Shown here one piece after another: positions 37,535-46,337 of a stretch of 64,000 nucleotides of DNA; position 1 is the stretch's first letter, and every line of letters starts with the position of its first letter. The stretch covers positions 62,001 to 126,000 of the forward strand of contig NZ_VBUI01000008.1 of assembly GCF_005780185.1 (NCBI RefSeq). Reading direction: 5' to 3'. The translations under genes and the position numbers were made by a program. Origin of the DNA: Halomonas urmiana. GTDB lineage: Bacteria; Pseudomonadota; Gammaproteobacteria; Pseudomonadales; Halomonadaceae. The notes below the pieces were generated by a model that worked only from the letters and a program-made list of their open reading frames with translations, did not search any database and had not been told where the DNA came from.

Positions 37535-37649
37535 GTGTGCTGGTGGATCATCGTCGGTCCTTCAGCAGGCAACTTAACGTTCGGGGGCATCGAGCCGTCG
37601 ACCATTCAGCGGTAGAAAACGACCTGAAGCGGGCTTTGAGCACGTGCCC

Positions 37650-37709
37650 ACGTAACGCCACTGATCAGTCGCACGGCATTTCGCGTCGACTGTATCATCA
37701 TTGTTATGT
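37650..37709 (-). other. attC-like site of an integron gene cassette
   Basis: The 60-nt site pairs ACGTAAC (37650-37656) with GTTATGT (37703-37709), including one G-T pair. Two 5-nt unpaired spacers follow, then TGATCAGTCG (37662-37671) pairs with CGACTG-T-ATCA (37687-37697), leaving one extra-helical T. A 15-nt terminal loop remains. R box, unpaired spacers, L box with extra-helical base, and loop are the defining attC architecture. It begins 7 bases after the stop of the low-GC VOC gene, the usual cassette spacing. Confidence 0.65.
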
Positions 37710-37715
37710 AGCTAC

Positions 37716-38084
37716 TTACTTGGGTCCAATACTTTTAGACCAAAATTCAATCCTATTGCCTTCCGGGTCGTGAATGTGGATTACCTTCGCCCCCCACGGG
37801 TGATTTTTTATTGGCGGGGGAGAAAGACCCACTTCACTTAAGTATACATGTATAGCTTCAATATCTCTCACTTCGAGTGTAACGGTAACTCCTTTACCAT
37901 CATTGCTATCAATTGAGGCTCTTGACACATCTGCAACACTTAAACGAGATACCTCATTTAACTTGAACTCAACAAACCAATCAAGAGAAGTCGTCACCTG
38001 CAGCCCGATCCGATCTTTATAAAAGACAACAGACTCCTTCCACTTCTTACAATACAGGATCGTGTTGGATGTTTTTATATGCAT
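37716..38084 (-). CDS. VOC (glyoxalase/bleomycin-resistance fold) protein in a probable gene cassette
   Basis: This 122-residue protein has one VOC module pair: YCKKWKESVVFYKDRIGLQV near residue 11 and KVIHIHDPEGNRIEFWSK at the end (with the metal-binding-type Glu). It resembles small antibiotic-binding or glyoxalase-like proteins, without a readable substrate. Its codons are AT-rich, unlike all neighbours, which points to recent transfer. An attC-like site follows the stop, and a GTTATTT R-box-like sequence lies 30 bases before the ATG, so it has the form of a single integron cassette. Confidence 0.85.
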   Translation of the reverse strand: MHIKTSNTILYCKKWKESVVFYKDRIGLQVTTSLDWFVEFKLNEVSRLSVADVSRASIDSNDGKGVTVTLEVRDIEAIHVYLSEVGLSPPPIKNHPWGAKVIHIHDPEGNRIEFWSKSIGPK

Positions 38085-38671
38085 TTTCTATTCGGTTTTC
38101 CGTGTGAAAATAACGCCAACAGCACGTGAGGCTGTGGAATGGAGGCGAAGCCGCAATGGAGTAGGCGTCGCCGTGCCCGTGATTGTCAGGCCTAGTGTGG
38201 CAGTTGGCACGAGACATTGCCGTTATTCACCTTTATGTACTTTCACTGCTCGAGGTCTTTCACAATTGAGCTAAGCCGCTGTTCCGATAGCTTCTCAGTA
38301 AACAGCGAACTGATGGTATTGGAGAGCATCTTCACCTTGCGGGGCCGAGACTGTCCCCCAACCAGATACTGAACACCCAGTCACACGGCGCTGCAGCGAG
38401 AACCACTGCCTACCCAAGCGTAAGTCCTCTGCAACGCCCGAAATTCAGTGTTCTAGTCACGCTACCGACACGACAGGCCCATGAGGTGCCGCCATCCTGT
38501 CCGCTGCGGAAGAAGCGAGTCGCCAGTCGGCAACAATACACATCCACGCGGAAGCATCTGGTAACGGAGAGACTATCAAAGATCACTTTAGCCTGCGTGA
38601 ACGGAAGCTGATGCATAGGTCGTAGAGGGGTGGTGCCTGGAGGGCGCTGGTGGTCGTAGAAGGCGCCGGCC
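38085..38671. other. Gene-free lower-GC segment beside the cassette
   Basis: No supported gene occurs in these 587 bases. At 38108-38228 an imperfect inverted repeat (AAATAAC/GTTATTC ends, GCCAAC/GTTGGC inside) could be a large attC site for an upstream cassette, but the internal pairing is weak and asymmetric. Short ORFs here lack ribosome sites. Confidence 0.4.
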
Positions 38672-39475
38672 CTAGCCGCGGCGGCCACTGAGCAGGTGCG
38701 CGGAGACCTCGAACACCGCGCGGTCGCTAGGCTCGATGACGTCGCCCAACTCGACCTGGGCCTCGGTGAGCACTCGCTGGATGGTGGCCTCGTCGAGGTG
38801 CACGCCCATCACCGGCAGCCAGCCGCGCAGGTCCGCCTCGAGCAGGGAGGTGATGCTGGGGAAGTCGGCGATGCCCTGGCGGGTGGTCACCGTGACATCC
38901 TCGAAGCCGGCCTCGCGGGCCATAGCCTCCAGAGCGGCCGCGTCGCCGAGCACGAAGGGGGCGCGAAGCGCCTCCGCGGCGGCGGGGCCGGCGAGGCGCT
39001 CCAGCAGCGCTACCTCGCGGGCATAGGTGGGGTTGCCGTCCAGGCCGTTGAACACGGCCACGGCCAGCCGCCCCGCCGGCACCAGCACGCGGTGCATCTC
39101 GCCAATCGCCGCCGGCTGGTCGATGAAGAACATCAGCCCGAACTGGCACAGCACGGCGTCGAACGCCTCGGCCTCGAAGGGAAGCTGCTGGGCGTCGCCC
39201 TGGCGCCAGAGGATCTCCGGGGCGAGCTCGCGGGCCACCTCGAGCATGCCGGCCACCGCATCCAGGCCGACCACCAGCCCGGAGGGGGCGACGCGGGGCT
39301 GCGCCTCGCGGGCGAGTATCCCCGTGCCGCAGGCCACGTCCAGCACGCGATCGCCGGTCGCGACCCGCGCCCGATCGAGCAGCAACGAGGCCCACTGCCG
39401 GAACAGCGAGGGCACGAAGAGCGCCTCGTAGGCGCGGGCGGCCTCGACCTCCTGAGTCATCGGTGTGTCGTTCAT
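38672..39475 (-). CDS. Class I SAM-dependent methyltransferase
   Basis: This 267-residue methyltransferase starts MNDTPMTQEVEAARAYEALFVPSLFRQWASLLL. It has motif I VLDVACGTGILAREA (about residue 43), motif II GLDAVAGMLEVAR, and motif post-I DAQQLPFEAEAFDAVLCQFGLMF. It resembles small-molecule or UbiE-like methyltransferases; substrate unknown. The ATG at 39475 has GGGGAGGG upstream; the frame to 39574 is not supported. Confidence 0.9.
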   Translation of the reverse strand: MNDTPMTQEVEAARAYEALFVPSLFRQWASLLLDRARVATGDRVLDVACGTGILAREAQPRVAPSGLVVGLDAVAGMLEVARELAPEILWRQGDAQQLPFEAEAFDAVLCQFGLMFFIDQPAAIGEMHRVLVPAGRLAVAVFNGLDGNPTYAREVALLERLAGPAAAEALRAPFVLGDAAALEAMAREAGFEDVTVTTRQGIADFPSITSLLEADLRGWLPVMGVHLDEATIQRVLTEAQVELGDVIEPSDRAVFEVSAHLLSGRRG

Positions 39476-39704
39476 CACGCGCCCTCCCCTTTCAACGCGC
39501 CTGTCATTGCTCCTGCCGTCGACCCGATGGACCAGGCCCATGCGCCACGGCGACGACAGGCAGCGGCGATGCATGGGAAGAGCCTACTCCCGATGGGAGC
39601 GGGGGCAGGCGGGCGACAGGCGCCGAATGGTATCAACCGGCGTCACCTTGCCCGCCCTTATGCGGAGTATAGCCCGGCCTCGATCCGAGTTGCGGCGCGG
39701 CGGC

Positions 39705-40550
39705 TTACCCCCGGCTCGGCGCCAAGGCATCGCCGACAGCGAGCGTGCGGCCGCTGCCGGTCAGCAGGATGGCGTTCTGGCCGAAATAACCGCCCGGGGC
39801 GCGGCGGGTGTTCATCTCCACCAGGGTGCGCAGCGGCTCGCCGGGCACGGCAATCTCGCCGGTCGTCTGGTCGACGGTGGTGATCTTGCAACGCTGGCAG
39901 GGCTTGCGCAGGCCGAGGCGCACCGCGCCCTCATGCAGGCTCAGCTCGCCCCAGCCGTCCTCGGCGAAGGGCTCGGCGGCGTCCACCACGATGCTGGGGC
40001 GAAAGCGTTCCATGGGTACGGGCGCGAGGCCCTTGGCCTGCAGGCGGCAGTTGACCTCGGCCAGCGATCCCTCGGAGACCACCAGGAAGGGGTAGCCATC
40101 GGCAAAGGCGGTATGAGCCAGCTCGCCGGGGGCCAGGAAGTGCGGCTCGACGCCGCGACGCTGGTCCGGGGCGAAGCGCACCAGGCGCAGGCCGCTGCCC
40201 TTGAAGTCCCCCAGCACGGCGCCGAGCCAGGCGGCGGCATCAATGCCCTCGTCGAGCGCCTGACACAGGTCGTCCCAGACGTATACCGGCAGGCGCGGCT
40301 GGTCCGCGCGATCGAGCGGGATGGCAAGCGGCGCGGCGGCCGGATGCTCGAGCACCAGCGCCTCGTCGGTCAGGCGCACGCCGATACGGGCCATGCCGGG
40401 CAGCTGGCGCTGGGTGACGAAGCGGCCGATGTCGTCGACCACCATCCACTGCCGATCATGGGCCAGGCCCCGCTCGGTCAGCTCGGCGCGCTCGAGGGGG
40501 ATGCCGCGCAGCGACTTCACCGGGTAGATGGTGAGCTGGGTGATCTTCAC
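39705..40550 (-). CDS. MOSC-domain molybdenum-cofactor protein (YcbX-like without ferredoxin domain)
   Basis: The 281-residue protein has the N-terminal MOSC beta-barrel domain (MKITQLTIYPVKSLRGIPLERAELTERGLAHDRQWMVVD) and the MOSC domain with the conserved cysteine in GLRKPCQRCKITTVD near residue 217. It also has ERFRPSIVVD. YcbX of E. coli adds a C-terminal 2Fe-2S domain, absent here; the size fits mARC-like reductases of N-hydroxylated compounds. It is not linked to other Moco genes. Confidence 0.92.
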   Translation of the reverse strand: MKITQLTIYPVKSLRGIPLERAELTERGLAHDRQWMVVDDIGRFVTQRQLPGMARIGVRLTDEALVLEHPAAAPLAIPLDRADQPRLPVYVWDDLCQALDEGIDAAAWLGAVLGDFKGSGLRLVRFAPDQRRGVEPHFLAPGELAHTAFADGYPFLVVSEGSLAEVNCRLQAKGLAPVPMERFRPSIVVDAAEPFAEDGWGELSLHEGAVRLGLRKPCQRCKITTVDQTTGEIAVPGEPLRTLVEMNTRRAPGGYFGQNAILLTGSGRTLAVGDALAPSRG

Positions 40551-40653
40551 GGGTCGTTCCTCTCGCCGAAGGGGCCCCTATCGTGCCGTGCTGGGGCCGC
40601 CGGGCATAGTGCCGCGCGGCGCGGGCGCGTCAACGCGCTGTCGGAACGGCAGG

Positions 40654-40872
40654 CTAATCGCCGCCGCAGCAGCCCGACTCCTGCTGGACCGGCGGACAGG
40701 GCACGTCGCCGTAAGAGCAGAAGACGCAGCAGTCGCCCGCCTGGGGCGTCAGCAGGCGATGGCACTGCTCGCACTCGTAGAAATACTGACAGGCGTCGGT
40801 GGGCATCGTCTCGGTCTTGCGATGACCGCACTCCGGGCAGGTCAGGGTCGAGGTCGTGACGATCTCCGTCAT
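40654..40872 (-). CDS. GDCCVxC-type small cysteine-rich protein
   Basis: This 72-residue protein has Cys pairs CPEC (near residue 12) and CEQC (near 33), the motif GDCCVFC near residue 47 and a C-terminal GCCGGD. It matches the small GDCCVxC family, often found near mercury or redox genes. A metal-binding role is likely but unproven. It lies 103 bases upstream of the MOSC gene on the same strand. Confidence 0.85.
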   Translation of the reverse strand: MTEIVTTSTLTCPECGHRKTETMPTDACQYFYECEQCHRLLTPQAGDCCVFCSYGDVPCPPVQQESGCCGGD

Positions 40873-40977
40873 GCCGAACTCCTCGCAGGGGTGAAGGCTG
40901 GAGTTCTCAGCATAGCCACCAGGCTGCCGGGCTCACGCGACGAGGCGGGTGTCACCGTGCGTCCGAAGAGAGCGGCC

Positions 40978-41316
40978 TCAGAGGCGCTGGGTCTCGATCA
41001 CGTAGCCGATGATCGGATAGCCCGCCTTCTTGGCGGCCTTCTCGGCCTCGAGCTGGGCCTCGATCTTCGAGATGCTGGTGGAGGCGTGCTCGAACACGGT
41101 ATCCATCTCCAGCGGCTTGGTCCGCACCGCCAGCTTGACCAGGAGGCCGGTCTTCGGCGCGCCGGCGGCCTTGCTGCGGGGCGCCTTGGGAACCGGATCA
41201 GCCAAGGACGAAGCAGCCGTAGAGCCTCTGCGTTTCTTATCGCCCTGCCTGGGGCTCATGAAGTCATCGATATGGCGACGCATCACCTGTTCGAATTCGC
41301 TCAGTTCTGTTTCCAT
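40978..41316 (-). CDS. Small basic protein of unknown function
   Basis: The 112-residue protein starts METELSEFEQVMRRHIDDFMSPRQGDKKRRG, with GGAGAG 5 bases before the ATG at 41316. A central Lys/Pro/Ala-rich segment (about residues 24-60) looks disordered, and the C-terminal part is helical (residues 70-100). I do not recognise a family. Confidence 0.65.
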   Translation of the reverse strand: METELSEFEQVMRRHIDDFMSPRQGDKKRRGSTAASSLADPVPKAPRSKAAGAPKTGLLVKLAVRTKPLEMDTVFEHASTSISKIEAQLEAEKAAKKAGYPIIGYVIETQRL

Positions 41317-41550
41317 CGTCTCTCCGTAAGCCACACTCGTGCGGCCAGTTTACCGATAAGGGGGGTCAGGTCCAGTAAGCGGGTATCAGGCTGATCCGCC
41401 CAGAACCCAAACATGGCATGTTACGCCCTGGGGGGGATACTGGACACTCTTGGACAGCGCCGCTTTCGCTTTGCTCGCCATGACCGTAACCTGCGGTTCA
41501 ATGGACTTAACTATCTCAGCACCGCCTCTCCGCTACCTCAAGGACGTCGA

Positions 41551-42432
41551 ATGTCAGCGGCCGATACCCTGCGCCTGATCCTGCTCTCCACGCTGTGGGG
41601 GATGTCGTTCATCTTCATGCGCGTGGCGGTGCCCGAGTTCGGCCCCGTGCCGCTGATCCTGCTGCGCATGGGCGTCGGGGCGCTGCTGCTGATGCCGCTG
41701 CTGCTCGGCGCCCACTACCTGCGCCTGGTGCGGGAGAACGCGGGCCGGCTGTTGCTGCTGGGCCTGATCAACCACGTGCTGCCCTTCTCGCTGCTGGCGC
41801 TGGCCACCACCCGGCTGGAGGCGGGCTTCACCTCGCTGATCAACGCCACCACGCCGATCTTCACCGCGCTGCTCGGGGCGCTGTTCTTCGCCACCCCGAT
41901 ACAGCGTCAGCAGTACCTGGGGCTCGCCCTGGCGCTGTTCGGCGTCTATGTGCTCTCGGCGGACCGGCTGGACTTCGCGCTGGGCGGCGACGGCTGGTTC
42001 ATCCTCGCCGTGCTGGGTGCCACCTTCTGCTACGGCGTGGCCGGCAACTACGCCAGGCACCACCTCTCGCACCTGCCGGTGCGAGTGCTGGCGGCCGGCA
42101 GCACCAGCGCCTCGGCGCTGATCCTGCTGGTGCCGGGGCTGCTGCTCTGGCCAGAAGCGCCGATCAGCGGCCTGGCCTGGGGCAATGGCCTGGCGCTTGC
42201 GGTGCTCAGCACCGCGCTGGCCTTCCTGCTCTACTTCGGCCTGATCGCCAGCGCCGGCGCCACCGTGACCTCCACCGTCACCTTCCTGGTGCCGGTCAGC
42301 GCCCTGCTGTGGGGCTTCCTGCTGCTCGACGAGGGGCTCAGCCTGCAGATCCTTTTGGGCATGGCGATCACCCTGGCGGGCACCGCCATCGCCACGCGGA
42401 TGATTCGGCTGGGCCGCCGCGCGCTGGCCTAG
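41551..42432 (+). CDS. EamA/DMT-family transporter
   Basis: The 293-residue inner-membrane protein has ten predicted membrane segments in two EamA repeats: the first begins LILLSTLWGMSFIFMRVAVPEFGPVPLILLRMGV and the second near residue 150 (WFILAVLGATFCYGVAGNYAR). It exports metabolites in this superfamily; substrate unknown. AAGGA precedes the ATG at 41551. Its stop codon TAG is the first three bases of the MITE-like element at 42430, so insertion may have reset the C-terminus. Confidence 0.92.
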   Translation: MSAADTLRLILLSTLWGMSFIFMRVAVPEFGPVPLILLRMGVGALLLMPLLLGAHYLRLVRENAGRLLLLGLINHVLPFSLLALATTRLEAGFTSLINATTPIFTALLGALFFATPIQRQQYLGLALALFGVYVLSADRLDFALGGDGWFILAVLGATFCYGVAGNYARHHLSHLPVRVLAAGSTSASALILLVPGLLLWPEAPISGLAWGNGLALAVLSTALAFLLYFGLIASAGATVTSTVTFLVPVSALLWGFLLLDEGLSLQILLGMAITLAGTAIATRMIRLGRRALA

Positions 42433-42595
42433 GAGCCTGTCGGATTTGACCGATCGTAGCGAGAGAGACGGATTTCGAGACAAGTTTATCGATCTGATGA
42501 GGCGAATAGCCCGCTATTTAACGAATCAGATCGAATGAAATTGACCGAAAGACCGGTTCTCGGAGTAGATCAGCGTTAAGTCCGACAGGCTCCTA
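42430..42595. repeat. MITE-like palindromic element with 15-bp terminal inverted repeats
   Basis: TAGGAGCCTGTCGGA (42430-42444) and its exact reverse complement (42581-42595) bound a 166-bp element without coding capacity. An internal hairpin TCGATCTGAT/ATCAGATCGA and other imperfect arms make it almost wholly self-complementary, as in non-autonomous transposable elements. Any target duplication would be TA, which sits within the ends. Confidence 0.75.
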
Positions 42596-42632
42596 AACTG
42601 ACCGGGGACAGGCCCCTGGGACAGGAGACGCC

Positions 42633-43388
42633 ATGGCCGCCGCCGAGATCCGTTTCCATGACCGGCTGAACGACCTGCTGCCGCCGGCCCGGCGCGGCCG
42701 GACGCACACCCGGGTCGTGGCGCGACGGGCGGCGATCAAGGACGTGATCGAGTCGCTGGGCGTGCCCCATACCGAGGTCGACGTCATCCTGGTCGATGGC
42801 GCCTCGGTGGGCTTCGAGCACATCCTGGCCGGCGGCGAGCGGGTCGAGGTCTATCCCTGGACCTGCGCCCCGCCAGCGGCGCGACACCTGCGCCCCGCTC
42901 CCCCGGCGTGCCCGCGCTTCGTGCTGGATGCCCACCTCGGCCGGCTCGCCGGCTATCTGCGCCTGCTCGGCTTCGACTGCCACTACCGCCGCGACATCGG
43001 CGACGCCGAGCTGGCGGCCATCGCCGAGGAGCAGGCGCGCGTGGTGCTGACCCGCGACCGCCCGCTGCTCAGGCGCAAGCGCATCCGCCTCGCCCACTGG
43101 GTACGCCACACCGATCCCTGGCGTCAGGTCGAGGAGGTGTGCGACGAGTTCGATCTCTATCCCGCCCTTGCCCCCTTCACCCGCTGTACGCACTGCAACG
43201 GCCGGCTGATAAGGATCGAGAAGGCGGCGGTGGCCCATCGCCTCGAGCCGTTGACGCGACGCTATGTGGAGACATTTCGCGAGTGCGAGGACTGCGGCCG
43301 GCTCTACTGGCACGGCAGCCATGTCGCGCGGATGAAAGCGCGGGTGGAGCGCCTGCGGCGGCGAGGCCTCAGGGAGCGCGAGAGTTGA
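42633..43388 (+). CDS. Mut7-C-type protein: ubiquitin-like domain plus PIN-like RNase domain
   Basis: The 251-residue product joins an N-terminal ubiquitin/ThiS-like domain (about 1-80, EIRFHDRLNDLLPP...GGERVEVYP) and a Mut7-C RNase domain. The RNase domain has RFVLDAHLGRLAGYLRLLGFDCHYRRDIGDAELAAIA, LTRDRPLL and a C-terminal zinc ribbon (CTHCNGRL...CEDCGRLYW). The acidic PIN-fold residues Asp99 and the Asp in TRDR are present. Its physiological RNA target is unknown. Its 3' end overlaps the convergent rbsR by 20 bases. Confidence 0.9.
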   Translation: MAAAEIRFHDRLNDLLPPARRGRTHTRVVARRAAIKDVIESLGVPHTEVDVILVDGASVGFEHILAGGERVEVYPWTCAPPAARHLRPAPPACPRFVLDAHLGRLAGYLRLLGFDCHYRRDIGDAELAAIAEEQARVVLTRDRPLLRRKRIRLAHWVRHTDPWRQVEEVCDEFDLYPALAPFTRCTHCNGRLIRIEKAAVAHRLEPLTRRYVETFRECEDCGRLYWHGSHVARMKARVERLRRRGLRERES

Positions 43389-44376
43389 CCGACTCTCGCA
43401 CTACCAGGCTGGGATCGAGCTGCAGCACCGGCCGCAGGGGCTTGCCGTGCTCCAGGCGCTCGATCAGCTGGGCGCCGGCCATGGCCCCCAGCTCGTAGAC
43501 CGGCTGGTGCACCGTGGTCAGGGCCGGGCTGAGGTAGCGCCCGAGCTCGATATCGTCATAGCCCACCACCGAGAGCTCGTCCGGCAACGCCAGACCCTGC
43601 TCGCGGGCCGCACGCATGGCGCCGATGGCCACCAGGTCGTTGAAGGCGAACAGCGCCTGGGGCGGCGATGACGCCACGAGCAGCCGCCGCATGGCATCAT
43701 ACCCGCCGTCGGCCAGCAAGTTGGTGGCGACGATGCGCGAGTCGGGCGGACGCAGGCCCGCCTCCTCCAGCGTTTCCAGGGCGCCGGCCAGGCGCTCGCG
43801 GGAGCGCGGATGCGAGGCGGGCCCGGTCAACAGGGCGATGTCCTCGAGGCCGCGCTCCAGCAGGTGCTCGATGGCGAGCCTGGCGCCCAGGCGCGAATCG
43901 TCGTTGACCACGGCGATCTCCTCACCGCTGGTCGGGTCGGCATCCATCAGCACGGTGGGCAGCGGCTGGCGCGCCAGCGCCGCCAGGAAGTCGGGCCCGC
44001 TGTGGGCGGTCATCACGATCAGGCCATCGACGCGCTTGTCGCGCAGGGCCTGCAGGTAGGAGAGCTGCCGCGTGTCGGCGTCGCCGGTGTTGCACAGCAT
44101 CAGGCTGTAGCCGTGGGCGAAGCAGTGATCCTCGACGCCGCGGATGATCTCGGCGAAGAAGGGGTTGTTGGCGGCCGTCACGATCATCCCGATGGTGCGG
44201 CTGCGGTTCGACTTCAGGGCCCGGGCGATGCTGTCGGGCCGATAGCCGAGCTCGGCAATGGCGCGCTGCACCCGCACCCGGGTGGCGGGGGCAACGCGCC
44301 GCGTACCGTTGACCACGTGGGATACCGTGGTCACCGATACGCCCGATTGCCGGGCGACGTCCTTGAGGCGAATCAT
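43369..44376 (-). CDS. rbsR: LacI-family repressor of the ribose operon
   Basis: This 335-residue regulator has an N-terminal LacI helix-turn-helix (MIRLKDVARQSGVSVTTVSHVVNGTRRVAPATRVRVQ), a hinge with ELGYRPDSIARALKS, and a periplasmic-binding-like ligand domain. Its position after rbsB makes it the likely ribose repressor. A perfect palindromic operator at 48332 lies in front of rbsD. It overlaps the convergent Mut7-C gene by 20 bases. Confidence 0.93.
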   Translation of the reverse strand: MIRLKDVARQSGVSVTTVSHVVNGTRRVAPATRVRVQRAIAELGYRPDSIARALKSNRSRTIGMIVTAANNPFFAEIIRGVEDHCFAHGYSLMLCNTGDADTRQLSYLQALRDKRVDGLIVMTAHSGPDFLAALARQPLPTVLMDADPTSGEEIAVVNDDSRLGARLAIEHLLERGLEDIALLTGPASHPRSRERLAGALETLEEAGLRPPDSRIVATNLLADGGYDAMRRLLVASSPPQALFAFNDLVAIGAMRAAREQGLALPDELSVVGYDDIELGRYLSPALTTVHQPVYELGAMAGAQLIERLEHGKPLRPVLQLDPSLVVRESVNSRAP

Positions 44377-44427
44377 GGCGCGGCGCCCAACCTTGCGGTC
44401 ATCGGCGTTACTCCTAGGTCCCCAGCG

Positions 44428-45315
44428 TTATTCCTGAGTCACCAGCTGCAGCGGCACCGGCACGTTGACCTCGACGCTCTCGCCCTTGAGCAGGCGGTCG
44501 GCGGCGGTCATGCCGAACTCACCGATGCGCGCCGGCTGCTGGGCGATGGTGGCGCTCATCTTGCCGTCGTTGACGGCCTGGATGCCGTCATCGGTGCCGT
44601 CGAAGCCGACCAGCACGACGTCGTCCAGCCCGCTCGCCTGCAGCGCGCGCTGGGCGCCCAGGGCCATCTCGTCGTTCTGGGCGAACACCGCGTCGATCCC
44701 CTGGTGCGCCTGGAGCAGGTTCTCCATGACGTTGAGGCCTTCGCTGCGGTTGAAGTTGGCCGGCTGGGTGGCCACCAGCTCGATGCCCTCCATCGCCTCG
44801 ATGGCGGTCATGAAGCCTTCGCCGCGGTTGCGCGTCGCCGAGGCGCCGGGCACGCCCTCGAGCTGCACGACCTGCCCTTCACCGCCGAGCTGCTCGATGA
44901 TGAACTCGCCGGCCATCTCGCCGCCCGCCACGTTGTCGGAGGCAATGTGCGAGACCACGTTGCCGCCGTTGGCGCTGCGATCGAGGGTGATCACCGGCAC
45001 GTCCTGGGCGTTGGCGGTGCGCACCCCGGAGGCCACGGCATCGGAGTCGGTGGGGTTGATCAGCAGCACGTCGATATCACGCGACAGAGCGTCCTCGACG
45101 TTGGAGAGTTCGCGCGCGGCATCGTTGCTCGAGTCGAGCACGATCAGCTCGTGGCCGAGCGCCTCGGCCTGGGCCTGGGCGCCCTCCTGCAGGGTCACGA
45201 AGAAGGGGTTGTTGAGGGTCGAGATCACCAGGGCAATACGGTCGGCCATGGCGCTCTGGGCCGCTGTGAGGCCCACTCCAGCGGCCACGGCGGTGGCCAG
45301 GATCAGCTTTTTCAT
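44428..45315 (-). CDS. rbsB: Ribose ABC transporter substrate-binding protein
   Basis: The 295-residue periplasmic protein has a signal peptide (MKKLILATAVAAGVGLTAAQSAMA, about 24 residues). The mature part starts DRIALVISTLNNPFFVTLQEGAQAQAEALGHELIVLDSSND as in RbsB, with FAQNDEMALGAQRAL near residue 211. It delivers ribose to RbsAC. It lies 50 bases downstream of rbsC and 51 upstream of rbsR. Confidence 0.97.
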   Translation of the reverse strand: MKKLILATAVAAGVGLTAAQSAMADRIALVISTLNNPFFVTLQEGAQAQAEALGHELIVLDSSNDAARELSNVEDALSRDIDVLLINPTDSDAVASGVRTANAQDVPVITLDRSANGGNVVSHIASDNVAGGEMAGEFIIEQLGGEGQVVQLEGVPGASATRNRGEGFMTAIEAMEGIELVATQPANFNRSEGLNVMENLLQAHQGIDAVFAQNDEMALGAQRALQASGLDDVVLVGFDGTDDGIQAVNDGKMSATIAQQPARIGEFGMTAADRLLKGESVEVNVPVPLQLVTQE

Positions 45316-45365
45316 GTGGCAAGGCTCCTGAGGTCTTGTTGTGGGTGTCCGGGCTCGGGGCGAGC

Positions 45366-46331
<966 letters not shown>

Positions 46332-46337
46332 GGTCTC

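Noticed and set aside
38410-38688. 92-residue minus-strand ORF in the gap beside the cassette
   Set aside because: Composition looks random, with no ribosome site and no recognisable motif.
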